15,921 bases of DNA from Psychromonas sp. (GTDB lineage: Bacteria; Pseudomonadota; Gammaproteobacteria; Enterobacterales; Psychromonadaceae). The notes under the pieces were generated by a model. It had not been told where the DNA came from. It worked only from the letters and a program-made list of their open reading frames with translations, and did not search any database. Below are positions 1-7,868 of the stretch, in pieces (the stretch's first letter is position 1; each line of letters begins with the position of its first letter). The position numbers and the translations under genes are program-made. The stretch is from positions 1 to 15,921 of the forward strand of contig JAGLDN010000312.1 in the NCBI GenBank assembly GCA_023145575.1, in the 5' to 3' direction.

Positions 1-39
1 AGGTAGTTGACGTCTGATATTAATCATCTCATAGGGAAA

Positions 40-101
40 TTTATACCTAGCAACTTGGCGTAATTTGTCTTGTTAACGTTGCATTTTTACGTACATGGCT
101 A
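40..101. repeat. Family A repeat, right-end fragment
   Basis: This 62-base stretch runs from TTTATACCTAGCAACTTGG to TTTTTACGTACATGGCTA. It aligns along its length with the right end of the copy at 15571-15654 (TTTATTCCTAGCACCTTGG ... TTTTACGTTACATGGGTATA) and less closely with 14045-14110. The left part of the element is absent, so this is a truncated or decayed copy. It lies about 120 bp upstream of the YbcJ-like gene. Confidence 0.6.
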
Positions 102-219
102 GAGATGTAGATCGTTGATCACTTACATGCAATTTACAGCCAATTCTTAGAAAAACAGCCAAAAGCAGCATTCGCAAGCCATGTTGCTTATTCTGAATTC
201 TGGATAAGGAGAAGATCAA

Positions 220-558
220 ATGGAAGATCCGCAGCAAATATATGCACAAATAATTGAAATAAAAGAAGAGCCAACAGCACTTTATAAAATATTAAAAATA
301 GCTGGAGTAGTCTCTGGTGGAGGTGAAGCAAAATTCGCTATTTCAGAAGGTTATGTATTTTTAAACGGTAAAGTTGAACCAAAAAAACGAAAAAAAATTT
401 ATGCGGGTGATCTTATTTTTTTTGATGATAAATATTTAAAAATTGCAATAATAGGCAAGAGTACAGCGTCAAATTTTGTTAATAAAGTTGACATCAAAAA
501 ATCAAATGATATGAAAGAAACTAAAACCACAGTCAGGCCTGCGATCAGATTTTATTAA
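220..558 (+). CDS. S4-domain RNA-binding protein, YbcJ-like
   Basis: The 112-residue product carries a compact S4 RNA-binding fold at about residues 17-77. It resembles E. coli YbcJ: a leucine-rich first helix (ALYKILKIAGVVSGGGEAK), then AISEGYVFLNGKVEPKKRKK with the G-x-V-x-x-N/D-G turn and basic patch, then a GDLIFF strand. YbcJ proteins are small cytoplasmic RNA-binding proteins of uncertain role. The start is backed by a strong ribosome-binding site (AAGGAG, 8 bases before the ATG). The family is usually about 70 residues. Here there is an extra basic, low-complexity tail of about 30 residues (KSTASNF... to RPAIRFY) that I do not recognise. The gene stands alone between repeat fragments. 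The S4 assignment is firm; the exact ortholog and any cellular role are inference. Confidence 0.8.
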   Translation: MEDPQQIYAQIIEIKEEPTALYKILKIAGVVSGGGEAKFAISEGYVFLNGKVEPKKRKKIYAGDLIFFDDKYLKIAIIGKSTASNFVNKVDIKKSNDMKETKTTVRPAIRFY

Positions 559-603
559 TAGATAATATCAATTACATTATGTGTTTTATCTAAATTTTAC
601 GCA

Positions 604-651
604 GGAAAAACAGCTTTATTCAACGCATAAGTTGATGTGAATGGCTGTTCC
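604..651. repeat. Imperfect stem-loop after the YbcJ-like gene
   Basis: The outer arms are GGAA...CAGC (604-614) and GCTGTTCC (644-651). A perfect inner CAAC-GCATAA-GTTG hairpin sits at 621-634. It lies about 45 bp past the stop codon at 558. No T-run follows, so it is not a typical Rho-independent terminator. It could stabilise the 3' end of the mRNA or be part of a decayed repeat. Confidence 0.35.
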
Positions 652-723
652 ACTTACGAAACATACAGCGCGAAAGTAAGTTATTTTAAGCAGAAAAATA
701 GAAAAGATATTTATTGTAATGTG

Positions 724-1100
724 TATATACCCATGTTACTTCAAAATGAAACATCAGGCATTCTCGATATTCAAAATAAAGCGGAACACTTGACCTATCA
801 ACGATTTGCCTACCAAATTAACCACAAGATGTTAAAGATTGTTTACTATATACTGCCTTTTCGATTGTTGCTACACAAGGCTACCATTTTTTTATAATTA
901 ACCGAGTTCGCTCACCAGCGTTGCGGCAAATTGCACAAATGAGCCAAGTTATAAAATCGCTATAGAAAAAACTCATTAAGAATTAAAGTCTTCGTTTCAA
1001 TTCTCCGTTAGGTGATTAAAGCTGCGCTTCATATAGAGGGAATTTTATACCTCACATTTCGGGACAATTTACCGATCTGACCTTGCTCCTTGATGGTATA
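724..1100. repeat. Family A dispersed repeat, longest and degenerate copy
   Basis: This copy fills most of the gap between the YbcJ-like gene and gspN. The left end is TATATACCCATGTTACTTCA. The middle (about 858-925) contains CCTTTTCGATTGTTGCTACA, AAGGCTACCATTTTTTTATA and GAGTTCGCTCACCAGCG. These match 13943-14004 of the second copy (TTTTCAATTGTTCAGCATAA, AAGGTTGCCATTTTTCATAA, GAGTTCACGCACCAACG). GTTATAAAATCGCTAT (about 950-965) matches the third copy at 15262-15277. The right part (1042-1100, TTTATACCTCACATTT ... GATGGTATA) matches the right end of the other copies. It is longer than the roughly 250-bp norm, so it has probably gained internal sequence. The open frame at 637-897 is best explained as chance. 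It ends 9 bp from the gspN stop codon. Confidence 0.65.
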
Positions 1101-1125
1101 TCGGAATATCTATAATTTCCCTCTA
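1034..1125. repeat. Inverted arms flanking the end of gspN
   Basis: TAGAGGGAA at 1034-1042 is perfectly complementary to TTCCCTCTA at 1117-1125, with A/T-rich continuation on both inner sides. The right arm lies inside the last codons of gspN. The arms enclose the right end of a family A repeat. With about 74 bases between arms this is a weak candidate for operon termination, but no other terminator-like hairpin with a T-run is visible after gspN. Confidence 0.35.
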
Positions 1126-1880
1126 ATGCTAAATGGAGTTGATCCATTTGCCGCTTTAGGACCTATCCAGCCTATCGCTTTCTTAATACTAGGATCTAAC
1201 TTATTCTTGCCTTTAATCGAGCCTTTAAGTTGATAAAGGTACCCAGCCTTTAACCTTGCCGTTGCATTAACCGTTATTTCATTTGAATCTTGTATTAGTC
1301 TAGCAACCACTTCACCTTTATCACATTGAACATTAACGATTGGATTATTTAATTTAATCGAACCAAAATCTGATATGACGGACGAATTTTTCCAATTTAT
1401 TTGTGCATTAAGCTCGCTACAATATGGTTTTCCTTGCTTTGCCTCCTTAATAACAATTGAAACAGGTCCTGAAATTTTTGCGGGTATATTTTGTTTTGAC
1501 AAATTAATAATTTCTTTTGCATCGCCCTTGACAATCACATCATCAAGCGAGATACCAAAAAATCCCATTGAAACAGCGCCTTTTCCCGATAATTGATGGT
1601 TGTAATTATTAAATGAGACGTTAAGTTTTATTTTTAATAAAAATAATGAAAACCAGCTAACAGACCATTTTACCCGAGTAAATTCATATTGATTTTTATA
1701 AGAAAGTTGCACCGCTTCTCCGTTCCAAAGTGATCCCTCCAAGCCCGTCAACCTCACGCCTGCATTATTAGGAATAAAATAAGGTATAATTTTTGCGGGC
1801 AACTGAACAACTATAAATATGAGATACAGTATGACAAAAAACGAGATAACCTTTTTTTTATTATCAGTTAAGTAATTCAT
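1110..1880 (-). CDS. gspN: Type II secretion system protein GspN
   Basis: The 256-residue product is the last gene of the operon. There is one N-terminal membrane segment at about residues 10-27 (VISFFVILYLIFIVVQLP), then a beta-rich periplasmic domain with the family features GLEGSLWNGEA, VKWSVSWFSL and a C-terminal PFSIRGKL. GspN is an accessory T2SS component, present in Vibrio and Shewanella-like operons and missing from many others; its exact role is poorly defined. The start has an upstream AAGGTG at a spacing of about 9 bases and lies 6 bases after the gspM stop. Length and position match the family. The stop codon is 9 bp from the end of a dispersed repeat. Confidence 0.9.
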   Translation of the reverse strand: MNYLTDNKKKVISFFVILYLIFIVVQLPAKIIPYFIPNNAGVRLTGLEGSLWNGEAVQLSYKNQYEFTRVKWSVSWFSLFLLKIKLNVSFNNYNHQLSGKGAVSMGFFGISLDDVIVKGDAKEIINLSKQNIPAKISGPVSIVIKEAKQGKPYCSELNAQINWKNSSVISDFGSIKLNNPIVNVQCDKGEVVARLIQDSNEITVNATARLKAGYLYQLKGSIKGKNKLDPSIKKAIGWIGPKAANGSTPFSIRGKL

Positions 1881-1886
1881 TATGTA

Positions 1887-2378
1887 TCACACCTTGTTAT
1901 AACCAAGAGATAGTCGATTCACTTTGACATATCCCGGCTTTTTTAGTTTTGTTAAATCAATATTTTGGACAACGATGGCGTCATTCTTTTTTAAATAGAT
2001 AAGCCATGCCACAAGCATATTAAAATCAAGATCTTCAACCGATACATCAACATATTGCTTTTTATCAACAATACGAGTAAATTTTATCAGAAACCTATTG
2101 CCAGTTTCTGTCATTAATTCTGATAGTATTATTTTTTTTGTCGGCTTTATAGAGCCACCACCAAGATTTATAATAAGTGGTGATTTATTTTCCACCCACA
2201 ACAGCGTTTTTTCAGCGGAGTGCAATTTTGATTTAGCTTTTTCAAGCTTTGTAATAATAGGATTCCAAATACTCAAATAAATAAAACCAATTACAACCAA
2301 TACCCCAGCTGCGCCCACCAGTTGTTTTTCTCGAAGGTCAAGCGACATCCACCAGTCTTTAAATTGCTCAACCATCAT
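1887..2378 (-). CDS. gspM: Type II secretion system protein GspM (inner-membrane platform)
   Basis: This bitopic inner-membrane protein has 163 residues. It has a short cytoplasmic N-terminus rich in Trp (EQFKDWWMSLDLREKQ), a membrane segment at about residues 20-38 (LVGAAGVLVVIGFIYLSIW), a coiled-coil-like stretch (ITKLEKAKSKLHSAEKTL), and a periplasmic ferredoxin-like domain ending in VNRLSLGY. GspM partners with GspL to couple the ATPase to the pseudopilus platform. There are two adjacent ATG codons. AGGAGG lies only 2 bases before the first and 5 before the second, so the second (2375) is the more likely start. The gene overlaps the gspL stop in either case, which suggests translational coupling. 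Length is normal. Confidence 0.95.
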   Translation of the reverse strand: MMVEQFKDWWMSLDLREKQLVGAAGVLVVIGFIYLSIWNPIITKLEKAKSKLHSAEKTLLWVENKSPLIINLGGGSIKPTKKIILSELMTETGNRFLIKFTRIVDKKQYVDVSVEDLDFNMLVAWLIYLKKNDAIVVQNIDLTKLKKPGYVKVNRLSLGYNKV

Positions 2379-3571
2379 TTCCTCCTTATTGTTAATAAGC
2401 CAGTAACACCATCAATTTTAGTATTAAGTGGACCTTCAGTTAACACAAATGTTTCGGGTAATAATTTTTTAAAATTGTCGAATGTTTTAAAGTCTTTACC
2501 TTTTGCTAAAATAACGATGTCATTTTTTTTGCTATCATATGATAAAGATTCTATATTAATGTCAGTATTCCTTGAAAAATAAGGTCCAATATCCTTTAAA
2601 AGAACAAGAAAATCCGCAGGTTGTAGATGTGTCGAATCTTTAAGCAAGCGATTTATTTTTGCCTTGATCCGTAGATATTTTAAAGGACTTGAATGCGGAA
2701 ATAATTGCTTATAAATTGATTCAACTTGAGTTTTTACATTGAGTGTTTTTCTTTCAGCTTGCACAGCTTGCGTGTATATATTCACCAGAAAAACAAAAAA
2801 TAGAATACCCAGTGCTATGGCTGGATTGCGCCAACGAATTATTATCTCATGGGTTTCGTTTTTTACTGAGAACTCCCCTGATAACAAGTTAACCTTATTG
2901 TTGATTGTTCCCTTTGCAAGTACTTCCATAGGGAGAATTGGATGAGGGCAAGACCAATTTCCAATATATTCTTCTTCAAATTCACTGTCACTAATAATAT
3001 TTTGTACTTTGTTTTCGTCTATTTTTGTTTGCAATATTACATTTAGAAGCTCTGAATCGCACGCCCAAGCGGTACATTTATCTTCGCGAACAATCCATTG
3101 ATCATTAAGTTTTAGCACATGCCAATCATCATTTTCAAACGCAGTTATTGCAAGTGCTTCTGGAATAAATTGGGGACAAGTAATCTGCGCATCGGTTAGC
3201 CATGATAGCCACATTTTTATTTTATTTTTATCGCATACTGCGACATGAACAAGATCTTTTTCTTTTTCAAACACACTAAAATGTAGTTTTTCAACATCTA
3301 TCGCAAGATCATCTTCAAGCATGTAGGGAAGTGCCCGTTCAAATTGGTGATTAAACTTACCATTGATAATAACAGGCTTAATTAATACGTCGACACTGGG
3401 CAATAAGCAGATAACCAAACACGACTTAGCTTGCATTTGCAGTAACTCAAGTTGTTTCGAATTTTCAACCTCACCCGAGGCAATAATTTGATTTTCAGTC
3501 TCCGACCAAACAAGCCACTTATTTATTTGTTGGGCGTTAGCTGCAAGACGAATGACTAATCTTTCATCCAT
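2375..3571 (-). CDS. gspL: Type II secretion system protein GspL (links ATPase to platform)
   Basis: GspL recruits the GspE ATPase to the inner membrane through an actin-like cytoplasmic domain (first about 245 residues; conserved end NLLSGEFS). A single membrane segment follows (NPAIALGILFFVFLVNIYT), then a periplasmic ferredoxin-like domain that contacts GspM. The frame stays open to an ATG at 3598, which would give 407 residues and overlap gspK by 14 bases. I choose the ATG at 3571 (398 residues, MDERLVIRL...). It has GGAG 8 bases upstream, gives a family-like N-terminus, and leaves a 13-base gap after the gspK stop. The 3' end overlaps gspM. Confidence 0.93.
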   Translation of the reverse strand: MDERLVIRLAANAQQINKWLVWSETENQIIASGEVENSKQLELLQMQAKSCLVICLLPSVDVLIKPVIINGKFNHQFERALPYMLEDDLAIDVEKLHFSVFEKEKDLVHVAVCDKNKIKMWLSWLTDAQITCPQFIPEALAITAFENDDWHVLKLNDQWIVREDKCTAWACDSELLNVILQTKIDENKVQNIISDSEFEEEYIGNWSCPHPILPMEVLAKGTINNKVNLLSGEFSVKNETHEIIIRWRNPAIALGILFFVFLVNIYTQAVQAERKTLNVKTQVESIYKQLFPHSSPLKYLRIKAKINRLLKDSTHLQPADFLVLLKDIGPYFSRNTDINIESLSYDSKKNDIVILAKGKDFKTFDNFKKLLPETFVLTEGPLNTKIDGVTGLLTIRRK

Positions 3572-3584
3572 AATTTTATCTCCA

Positions 3585-4565
3585 TTACATAATTCCACCC
3601 GATTGATAACGTATAAATTTCGCTTTATTCTTGTTAATATTAAACAGTAATTTGACAGCTAATATATGCTCTTGAAATTTAATAATGCCATTCAGTTGAA
3701 AAAAATCACTCGTGACTGATAATTTATTTATTAAGCCATCACTCGGTTTAAATTCTCCCAATAATGGATCTGATAAAAATTGATTAACCGTTTTCCAGCC
3801 ATTTTTAGGTCTGCTAGCTAACAACTGCTTTAAAGCACCAAGACGTATCCCACTGTTCTCACCAAGGAGAGCGTATAATATTTCTGGTTGTTTAGCTGAG
3901 ACAGTATTAATATCGATCTTTTGATCCGAAACCGGAATAGCGCATAAAAAAGGCGCTATTGCATCATATGTTTTTTGTCCAACACCTCGCACTGCTCGTA
4001 ACTCGCTAATATCAACCATCAAGTGATGTGCTGCTAAATAGGGAAGACCAAGACCCTTGTAATAAGCATCTTCTGCCCCTTGGGGATCATTAGCAACATT
4101 ATTAATATCAATCCAATCCTTTGTGGAATGAGCAATTATTTTTGCCGTTCTTCTAGCTATGCCAATTTCTGTTAGCAATAATTGAAACTCAGAGAGTTCC
4201 ATAATTTGATTGTTACCTTTATCGGTCTTGCCCAACGCATTAACATTAAAACAACTGCGCATATCCTTAACGGTGCCAGAAATACTGCCATTTTGTAGCG
4301 GAAAGGCAAAATTCGGGCGTGCCCATGTTTGATTAAGACTGACAGTGTTAGTCTCTTTAAAATCTTGATTTAAAACCATAACGCCCAGATCAGCAGCCGC
4401 TTGGCCATACCAATAAGCACTTTGTGAAAAAACAATACCTTCTGTTAGTTTTATGCCCCTTGTTAGGCGACTCGTCATACTAACCGCAATCGTGATCATT
4501 ACCGATAGAATCAAAAGCACAGTGAGTAGGGCAACGCCCTTTTGCTTTCTGGGTAAGTGTCTCAT
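3585..4565 (-). CDS. gspK: Minor pseudopilin GspK (tip of the pseudopilus)
   Basis: The product has 326 residues. A short basic leader ends at Gly10 (RKQKG), followed by VALLTVLLIL and a hydrophobic helix. This is a prepilin peptidase site in which position +5 is Thr instead of the usual Glu, a known hallmark of GspK. The rest is the large alpha-helical insertion domain typical of this pseudopilin, including helix-hairpin-helix-like stretches (ELRAVRGVGQKTYDAIAPFL and NTVSAKQPEILYALLG). GspK caps the pseudopilus with GspI and GspJ. The start overlaps the gspJ stop by four bases (ATGA), which implies coupled translation. Length is normal for the family. Confidence 0.95.
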   Translation of the reverse strand: MRHLPRKQKGVALLTVLLILSVMITIAVSMTSRLTRGIKLTEGIVFSQSAYWYGQAAADLGVMVLNQDFKETNTVSLNQTWARPNFAFPLQNGSISGTVKDMRSCFNVNALGKTDKGNNQIMELSEFQLLLTEIGIARRTAKIIAHSTKDWIDINNVANDPQGAEDAYYKGLGLPYLAAHHLMVDISELRAVRGVGQKTYDAIAPFLCAIPVSDQKIDINTVSAKQPEILYALLGENSGIRLGALKQLLASRPKNGWKTVNQFLSDPLLGEFKPSDGLINKLSVTSDFFQLNGIIKFQEHILAVKLLFNINKNKAKFIRYQSGGIM

Positions 4566-5194
4566 TTAGAATAATTCCCAGCTGAGATGATAAACAAACG
4601 CCTTATTACTCCATATTTTTTTGATGTAAAGCTAATTTCAATCCCTTCGGGTAAACTATTCTTTTTGCTCCATGTATCTATCCATTTTTTATCCCAAAAA
4701 CGAAAAGATAGCTTACTAACATCAGAAAATAATATTTGTTTATAGGGCTCTTGCCCTGCTATAATATCCGGATAGAGAAAGTATTGTCGCTCTAAATTGC
4801 CATCTATGAGCAAATAACGCACTCTTAGCAAGTTAGATCTGGGCAGAATATTTAGCAGATTAGACCAACCTAAACGAGTGAACTCGATGCCTTGATCTGT
4901 TGATGAAAAAAGCCCGTTTCCCCATCGCAACAAACCTTGTTGATCTTGTTCGATAGTCTCATCTCGCAATTTTCTAGCAACTATTTGTGTAAAGTCTTGT
5001 TCAATAATTAACATTGAACGTTGCAATTTATGTAAATTTGCATTGTGTACTTTACTTATATCATTACTGCGTATTACACCTTGTAATATTTGATACCCAG
5101 CAAGACTTAAGGCAGCAAAAATAGCGATTGCGATAATGATCTCAATGAGTGTAAAACCACCTTCACGCGATCCGAAATTCTTTTTAGTTTTCAT
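4562..5194 (-). CDS. gspJ: Minor pseudopilin GspJ
   Basis: The 210-residue pseudopilin is cleaved after Gly13 in SREGG/FTLIE, with Glu at +5, followed by the hydrophobic helix IIIAIAIFAALSLAGYQIL. The C-terminal domain is beta-rich and contains the family-typical QDFTQIVARKLRD and RFWDKKWIDTW stretches. GspJ forms the tip complex with GspI and GspK. It overlaps gspI by four bases (ATGA) at its start and gspK by four bases at its end, so the I-J-K tip genes form a translationally coupled block. Confidence 0.95.
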   Translation of the reverse strand: MKTKKNFGSREGGFTLIEIIIAIAIFAALSLAGYQILQGVIRSNDISKVHNANLHKLQRSMLIIEQDFTQIVARKLRDETIEQDQQGLLRWGNGLFSSTDQGIEFTRLGWSNLLNILPRSNLLRVRYLLIDGNLERQYFLYPDIIAGQEPYKQILFSDVSKLSFRFWDKKWIDTWSKKNSLPEGIEISFTSKKYGVIRRLFIISAGNYSK

Positions 5195-5574
5195 TTTACT
5201 GGCTTCATTATATAAGTGCGAAGATAAGCAATTGCATTACCATCTTTTTTATGACTTACTTCAATATCTAATGCTTTAAAATCTGGATTAGCTGTACTCA
5301 CTGTTTTATAACGGAGGTACCATAACTTCCCTACCATTTTTTTGGTTTCATGTTTCCAGCTTGCTGTGGGAAATTCCTTTTCTAATTTCAATTCAACCAA
5401 ACCATTACTTGCAATCCAAAATGCAATTGTTTTTTCTTGCAGACGACCTTGATTAATCAACACCGCGCTTGCTGAATTCATAACCGCAAGGCCAGAAATA
5501 CCAAGAATAGCTAGCGCTAGCATTACTTCAATCAATGTCATTCCAACTTGTTTTTTAAAACTTGAGCTATTCAT
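5191..5574 (-). CDS. gspI: Minor pseudopilin GspI
   Basis: The 127-residue pseudopilin has a prepilin peptidase site at Gly11/Met12 (KKQVG/MTLIEVMLALAIL) and Glu at +5. Met at +1 is common in GspI. A single N-terminal helix precedes a small alpha/beta domain containing FWIASNGLVELKLEKEFP, close to the conserved A-x-N motif of this family. GspI nucleates the pseudopilus tip with GspJ. The gene begins 3 bases after gspH and ends inside the gspJ start. Confidence 0.95.
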   Translation of the reverse strand: MNSSSFKKQVGMTLIEVMLALAILGISGLAVMNSASAVLINQGRLQEKTIAFWIASNGLVELKLEKEFPTASWKHETKKMVGKLWYLRYKTVSTANPDFKALDIEVSHKKDGNAIAYLRTYIMKPVK

Positions 5575-5577
5575 GAT

Positions 5578-6165
5578 TTATTGATCTTTCTTGTGTGAAA
5601 TATCACCATTCATATCAACAGAAATAAAACTTGATTTTCCCGTTTCAACATTACTAAACACCAATCTAAAGGGTGTTAATTCCCCGCTAGACATTACAAA
5701 TACCTGTGGTTTCAATGATACTGTTTTTTCCTTTACCTCTATTTTCACTTGTTCATGATCTTTTATAAAAGGCTCTTCTTCAACTTTCTGAACTTTCCCC
5801 CAAACAGAGCCATTCAATATTTTTTCTAAGCGTAAATTATCAGGCAATTTTATTTTTTTATCCAGCCCACCAGTGCCTATCGGCAACCACTTTTTTTTAA
5901 TGTAATTATATATTGCAAATTGATAGGTATTGTCATCGAAAACAATCCCAAATTCATTGCCTGACATTAGGGCTTGATCTTCAGCAAGCTGCAACAAGAC
6001 AATAAATCTATCAGCCTGCCATATAGGGGAGCTCGCTTTATTTGTGTTAGAAGGTAAAGTCATCACAACAACTGTCGCGGTTAACCCAATAAGTAAAATA
6101 GTCATCATCATTTCAAGTAAAGTGAAACCATGCTGACTATTAATTTTATGATGAAGTATCTTCAT
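5578..6165 (-). CDS. gspH: Minor pseudopilin GspH
   Basis: The 195-residue pseudopilin has its cleavage site at Gly13/Phe14 (NSQHG/FTLLEMMMTILLIGL) and Glu at +5. An N-terminal hydrophobic helix is followed by a beta-sandwich domain with WQADRFIVLLQLAEDQALM and GIVFDDNTYQFAIY, both typical of GspH. It connects the GspG shaft to the I/J/K tip. No clear ribosome-binding site is visible just upstream of the ATG. With only 15 bases separating it from gspG, translation may depend on ribosomes reading through from gspG. Confidence 0.93.
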   Translation of the reverse strand: MKILHHKINSQHGFTLLEMMMTILLIGLTATVVVMTLPSNTNKASSPIWQADRFIVLLQLAEDQALMSGNEFGIVFDDNTYQFAIYNYIKKKWLPIGTGGLDKKIKLPDNLRLEKILNGSVWGKVQKVEEEPFIKDHEQVKIEVKEKTVSLKPQVFVMSSGELTPFRLVFSNVETGKSSFISVDMNGDISHKKDQ

Positions 6166-6180
6166 TAAAGTAAATTAATA

Positions 6181-6615
6181 TTATTCTTTCCAGTTACCAA
6201 TATCATCAGCAGTCCCTTCTTCACCATCTGGTCCAGCGGATAAAATATCAATTTTCCCGTGTTCACCAGGGCTGTGTAGTATGTAGTCATGATGCCAAGG
6301 ATCCTGCGGTAAACGTCTAATATAACCATCAGCACGATAATTACGCGGCACGGGATCACCGGTAGGCTTTGTAACTAACGCTTTAAGCCCTTGCTCTGTC
6401 GTCGGATAAACATCATTATCAAGCTTGTACATATCTAATGCATTTTCAAGCGAAACAATATCTGTTTTAGCTTTTTGTATGTCGGCTCTATCTTTATTCC
6501 CGAGTAAATTAGGGACAACCAGTGCCGCAAGTACACCTAAAATAACAATGACCACCATTATTTCAAGTAATGTAAAGCCTTTCTGATTTATTGGCATGGA
6601 TCGATATGTCTTCAT
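6181..6615 (-). CDS. gspG: Major pseudopilin GspG
   Basis: The 144-residue product is the main subunit of the pseudopilus that pushes substrates through the secretin. The leader ends in NQKG/FTLLEIMVVIVILGVLAAL, with cleavage after Gly13, Glu at +5 and a canonical helix. The globular part has KAKTDIVSLENALDMYKLD, YPTTEQGLKALV and, at the C-terminus, PDGEEGTADDIGNW (about residues 129-142), the conserved calcium-binding loop. AAGGAAC lies 5 bases upstream of the ATG. It follows gspF after 37 bases. Length is standard. Confidence 0.97.
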   Translation of the reverse strand: MKTYRSMPINQKGFTLLEIMVVIVILGVLAALVVPNLLGNKDRADIQKAKTDIVSLENALDMYKLDNDVYPTTEQGLKALVTKPTGDPVPRNYRADGYIRRLPQDPWHHDYILHSPGEHGKIDILSAGPDGEEGTADDIGNWKE

Positions 6616-6652
6616 TTTTTGTTCCTTTTTTTAGTCTTAAATATATAAATCA

Positions 6653-7867
6653 TCATCCTGCCACTATGTTATTCAATTGCAGAATGGGTTGCAAGATTGC
6701 CATAACAATAAATAATACCACGCCAGCCATTGAAATTACCAATGCAGGCTCAAAAAGCCCTATTGCCACCGTCACTTGCGCTGAAAATTGCTTATCTTGG
6801 TTATCGGCAGCACATTCTAACATATTTCCTAATTCACCACTTTGTTCCCCGCTGATTATCATGTGCAACATCATAGGCGGAAATAGTTTAATATTTGTAA
6901 GTGCCGCACCTAAACTAGTTCCTTCCGTTATTCTATCTGACGCTTCACCTACTTTTAATTTAATATATTCATTACTCAGGACGGTGCCTGCAATTGACAT
7001 TGCCTCTATGAGTGGTACATAACTGCTGTTTAATATACTCAAGGTGCGGGCAAAGCGAGCTGTATTTAATTCATTTGCCACCTTACCAATTACAGGAACT
7101 AACAGTAAAAAACGGTCAGCTTTTAGTTGGTTTTTTCCTTTAGTTAGCCAATATTTAAATAAAAAAAGCGCAGATAATACAAAAATAATAAAATATAAAC
7201 CATAAGACCTGAGTATATGACTTATCGCAATTAAAACCTGAGTTGAAGTAGGTAAAGTGGCTCCCATATGCTCAAATTGCCCTACCACTTGAGGCACAAC
7301 TGAGGTGAGTAAGATAGACACAACCGTAATAGCAACCAAGGTTAAAACCACAGGGTAAATCATAGCTTGCATCATTTTGCTTTTCATTGCTTGCCGCTGT
7401 TCGGTATAATCTGCCAATCTATCCAGTACTTTTTCAAGATGTCCTGATTTTTCACCTGCCGCCACCATAGAGCAAAAAAGATTATCAAAAATAAATGGAA
7501 AACTGCGCATACTTTCTGCCAAATTATGTCCTTCAATAACCCCGCCACGCACAGAAGTAATCATGGCTTTTACTTTAGGCTTATCACATTGTGCTGCAAC
7601 CGCCTGCAAACATTCTTCAATGGGAATGGAAGCGCCGACCAATGTCGATAACTGCCGAGTAACAAGCGCGAGTTCCGCCGTATTAATTTTGCTGTTAAAT
7701 ACTGATTTGCTATCTTTTATTTTGTTATTTGTAATTGATGTAACCTCAATCGGTATAAGATCCATGAAGCGCAATTGCTGTCTTAATAAACGTGCTGAAT
7801 CGGCCTCTAAAGTACCTTTTTTTTCTTTACCTTTTTTATCAAGTGCTTTGTAGGTATATGTGGTCAT
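6653..7867 (-). CDS. gspF: Type II secretion inner-membrane platform protein GspF
   Basis: The 404-residue polytopic membrane protein is the core of the assembly platform that GspE drives. The N-terminal cytoplasmic part MTTYTYKALDKKGKEKKG is typical. Two repeated T2SF domains follow, marked by AAGEKSG (136-142) and ISGEQSGEL (338-346). Membrane segments lie at about 169-195, 222-241 and 372-396. The start lies one base after the gspE stop and has AGAGGG 5 bases upstream. It is full length with no disruptions. Confidence 0.97.
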   Translation of the reverse strand: MTTYTYKALDKKGKEKKGTLEADSARLLRQQLRFMDLIPIEVTSITNNKIKDSKSVFNSKINTAELALVTRQLSTLVGASIPIEECLQAVAAQCDKPKVKAMITSVRGGVIEGHNLAESMRSFPFIFDNLFCSMVAAGEKSGHLEKVLDRLADYTEQRQAMKSKMMQAMIYPVVLTLVAITVVSILLTSVVPQVVGQFEHMGATLPTSTQVLIAISHILRSYGLYFIIFVLSALFLFKYWLTKGKNQLKADRFLLLVPVIGKVANELNTARFARTLSILNSSYVPLIEAMSIAGTVLSNEYIKLKVGEASDRITEGTSLGAALTNIKLFPPMMLHMIISGEQSGELGNMLECAADNQDKQFSAQVTVAIGLFEPALVISMAGVVLFIVMAILQPILQLNNIVAG

Positions 7868-7868
7868 G

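Noticed and set aside
637..897. 86-codon open frame on the + strand
   Set aside because: It lies mostly inside a family A repeat copy, begins in a hairpin, lacks a ribosome-binding site and has no recognisable protein features.
4520..4565. Missing Glu at +5 in GspK as a defect
   Set aside because: Lack of Glu at this position is normal for GspK-family pseudopilins.
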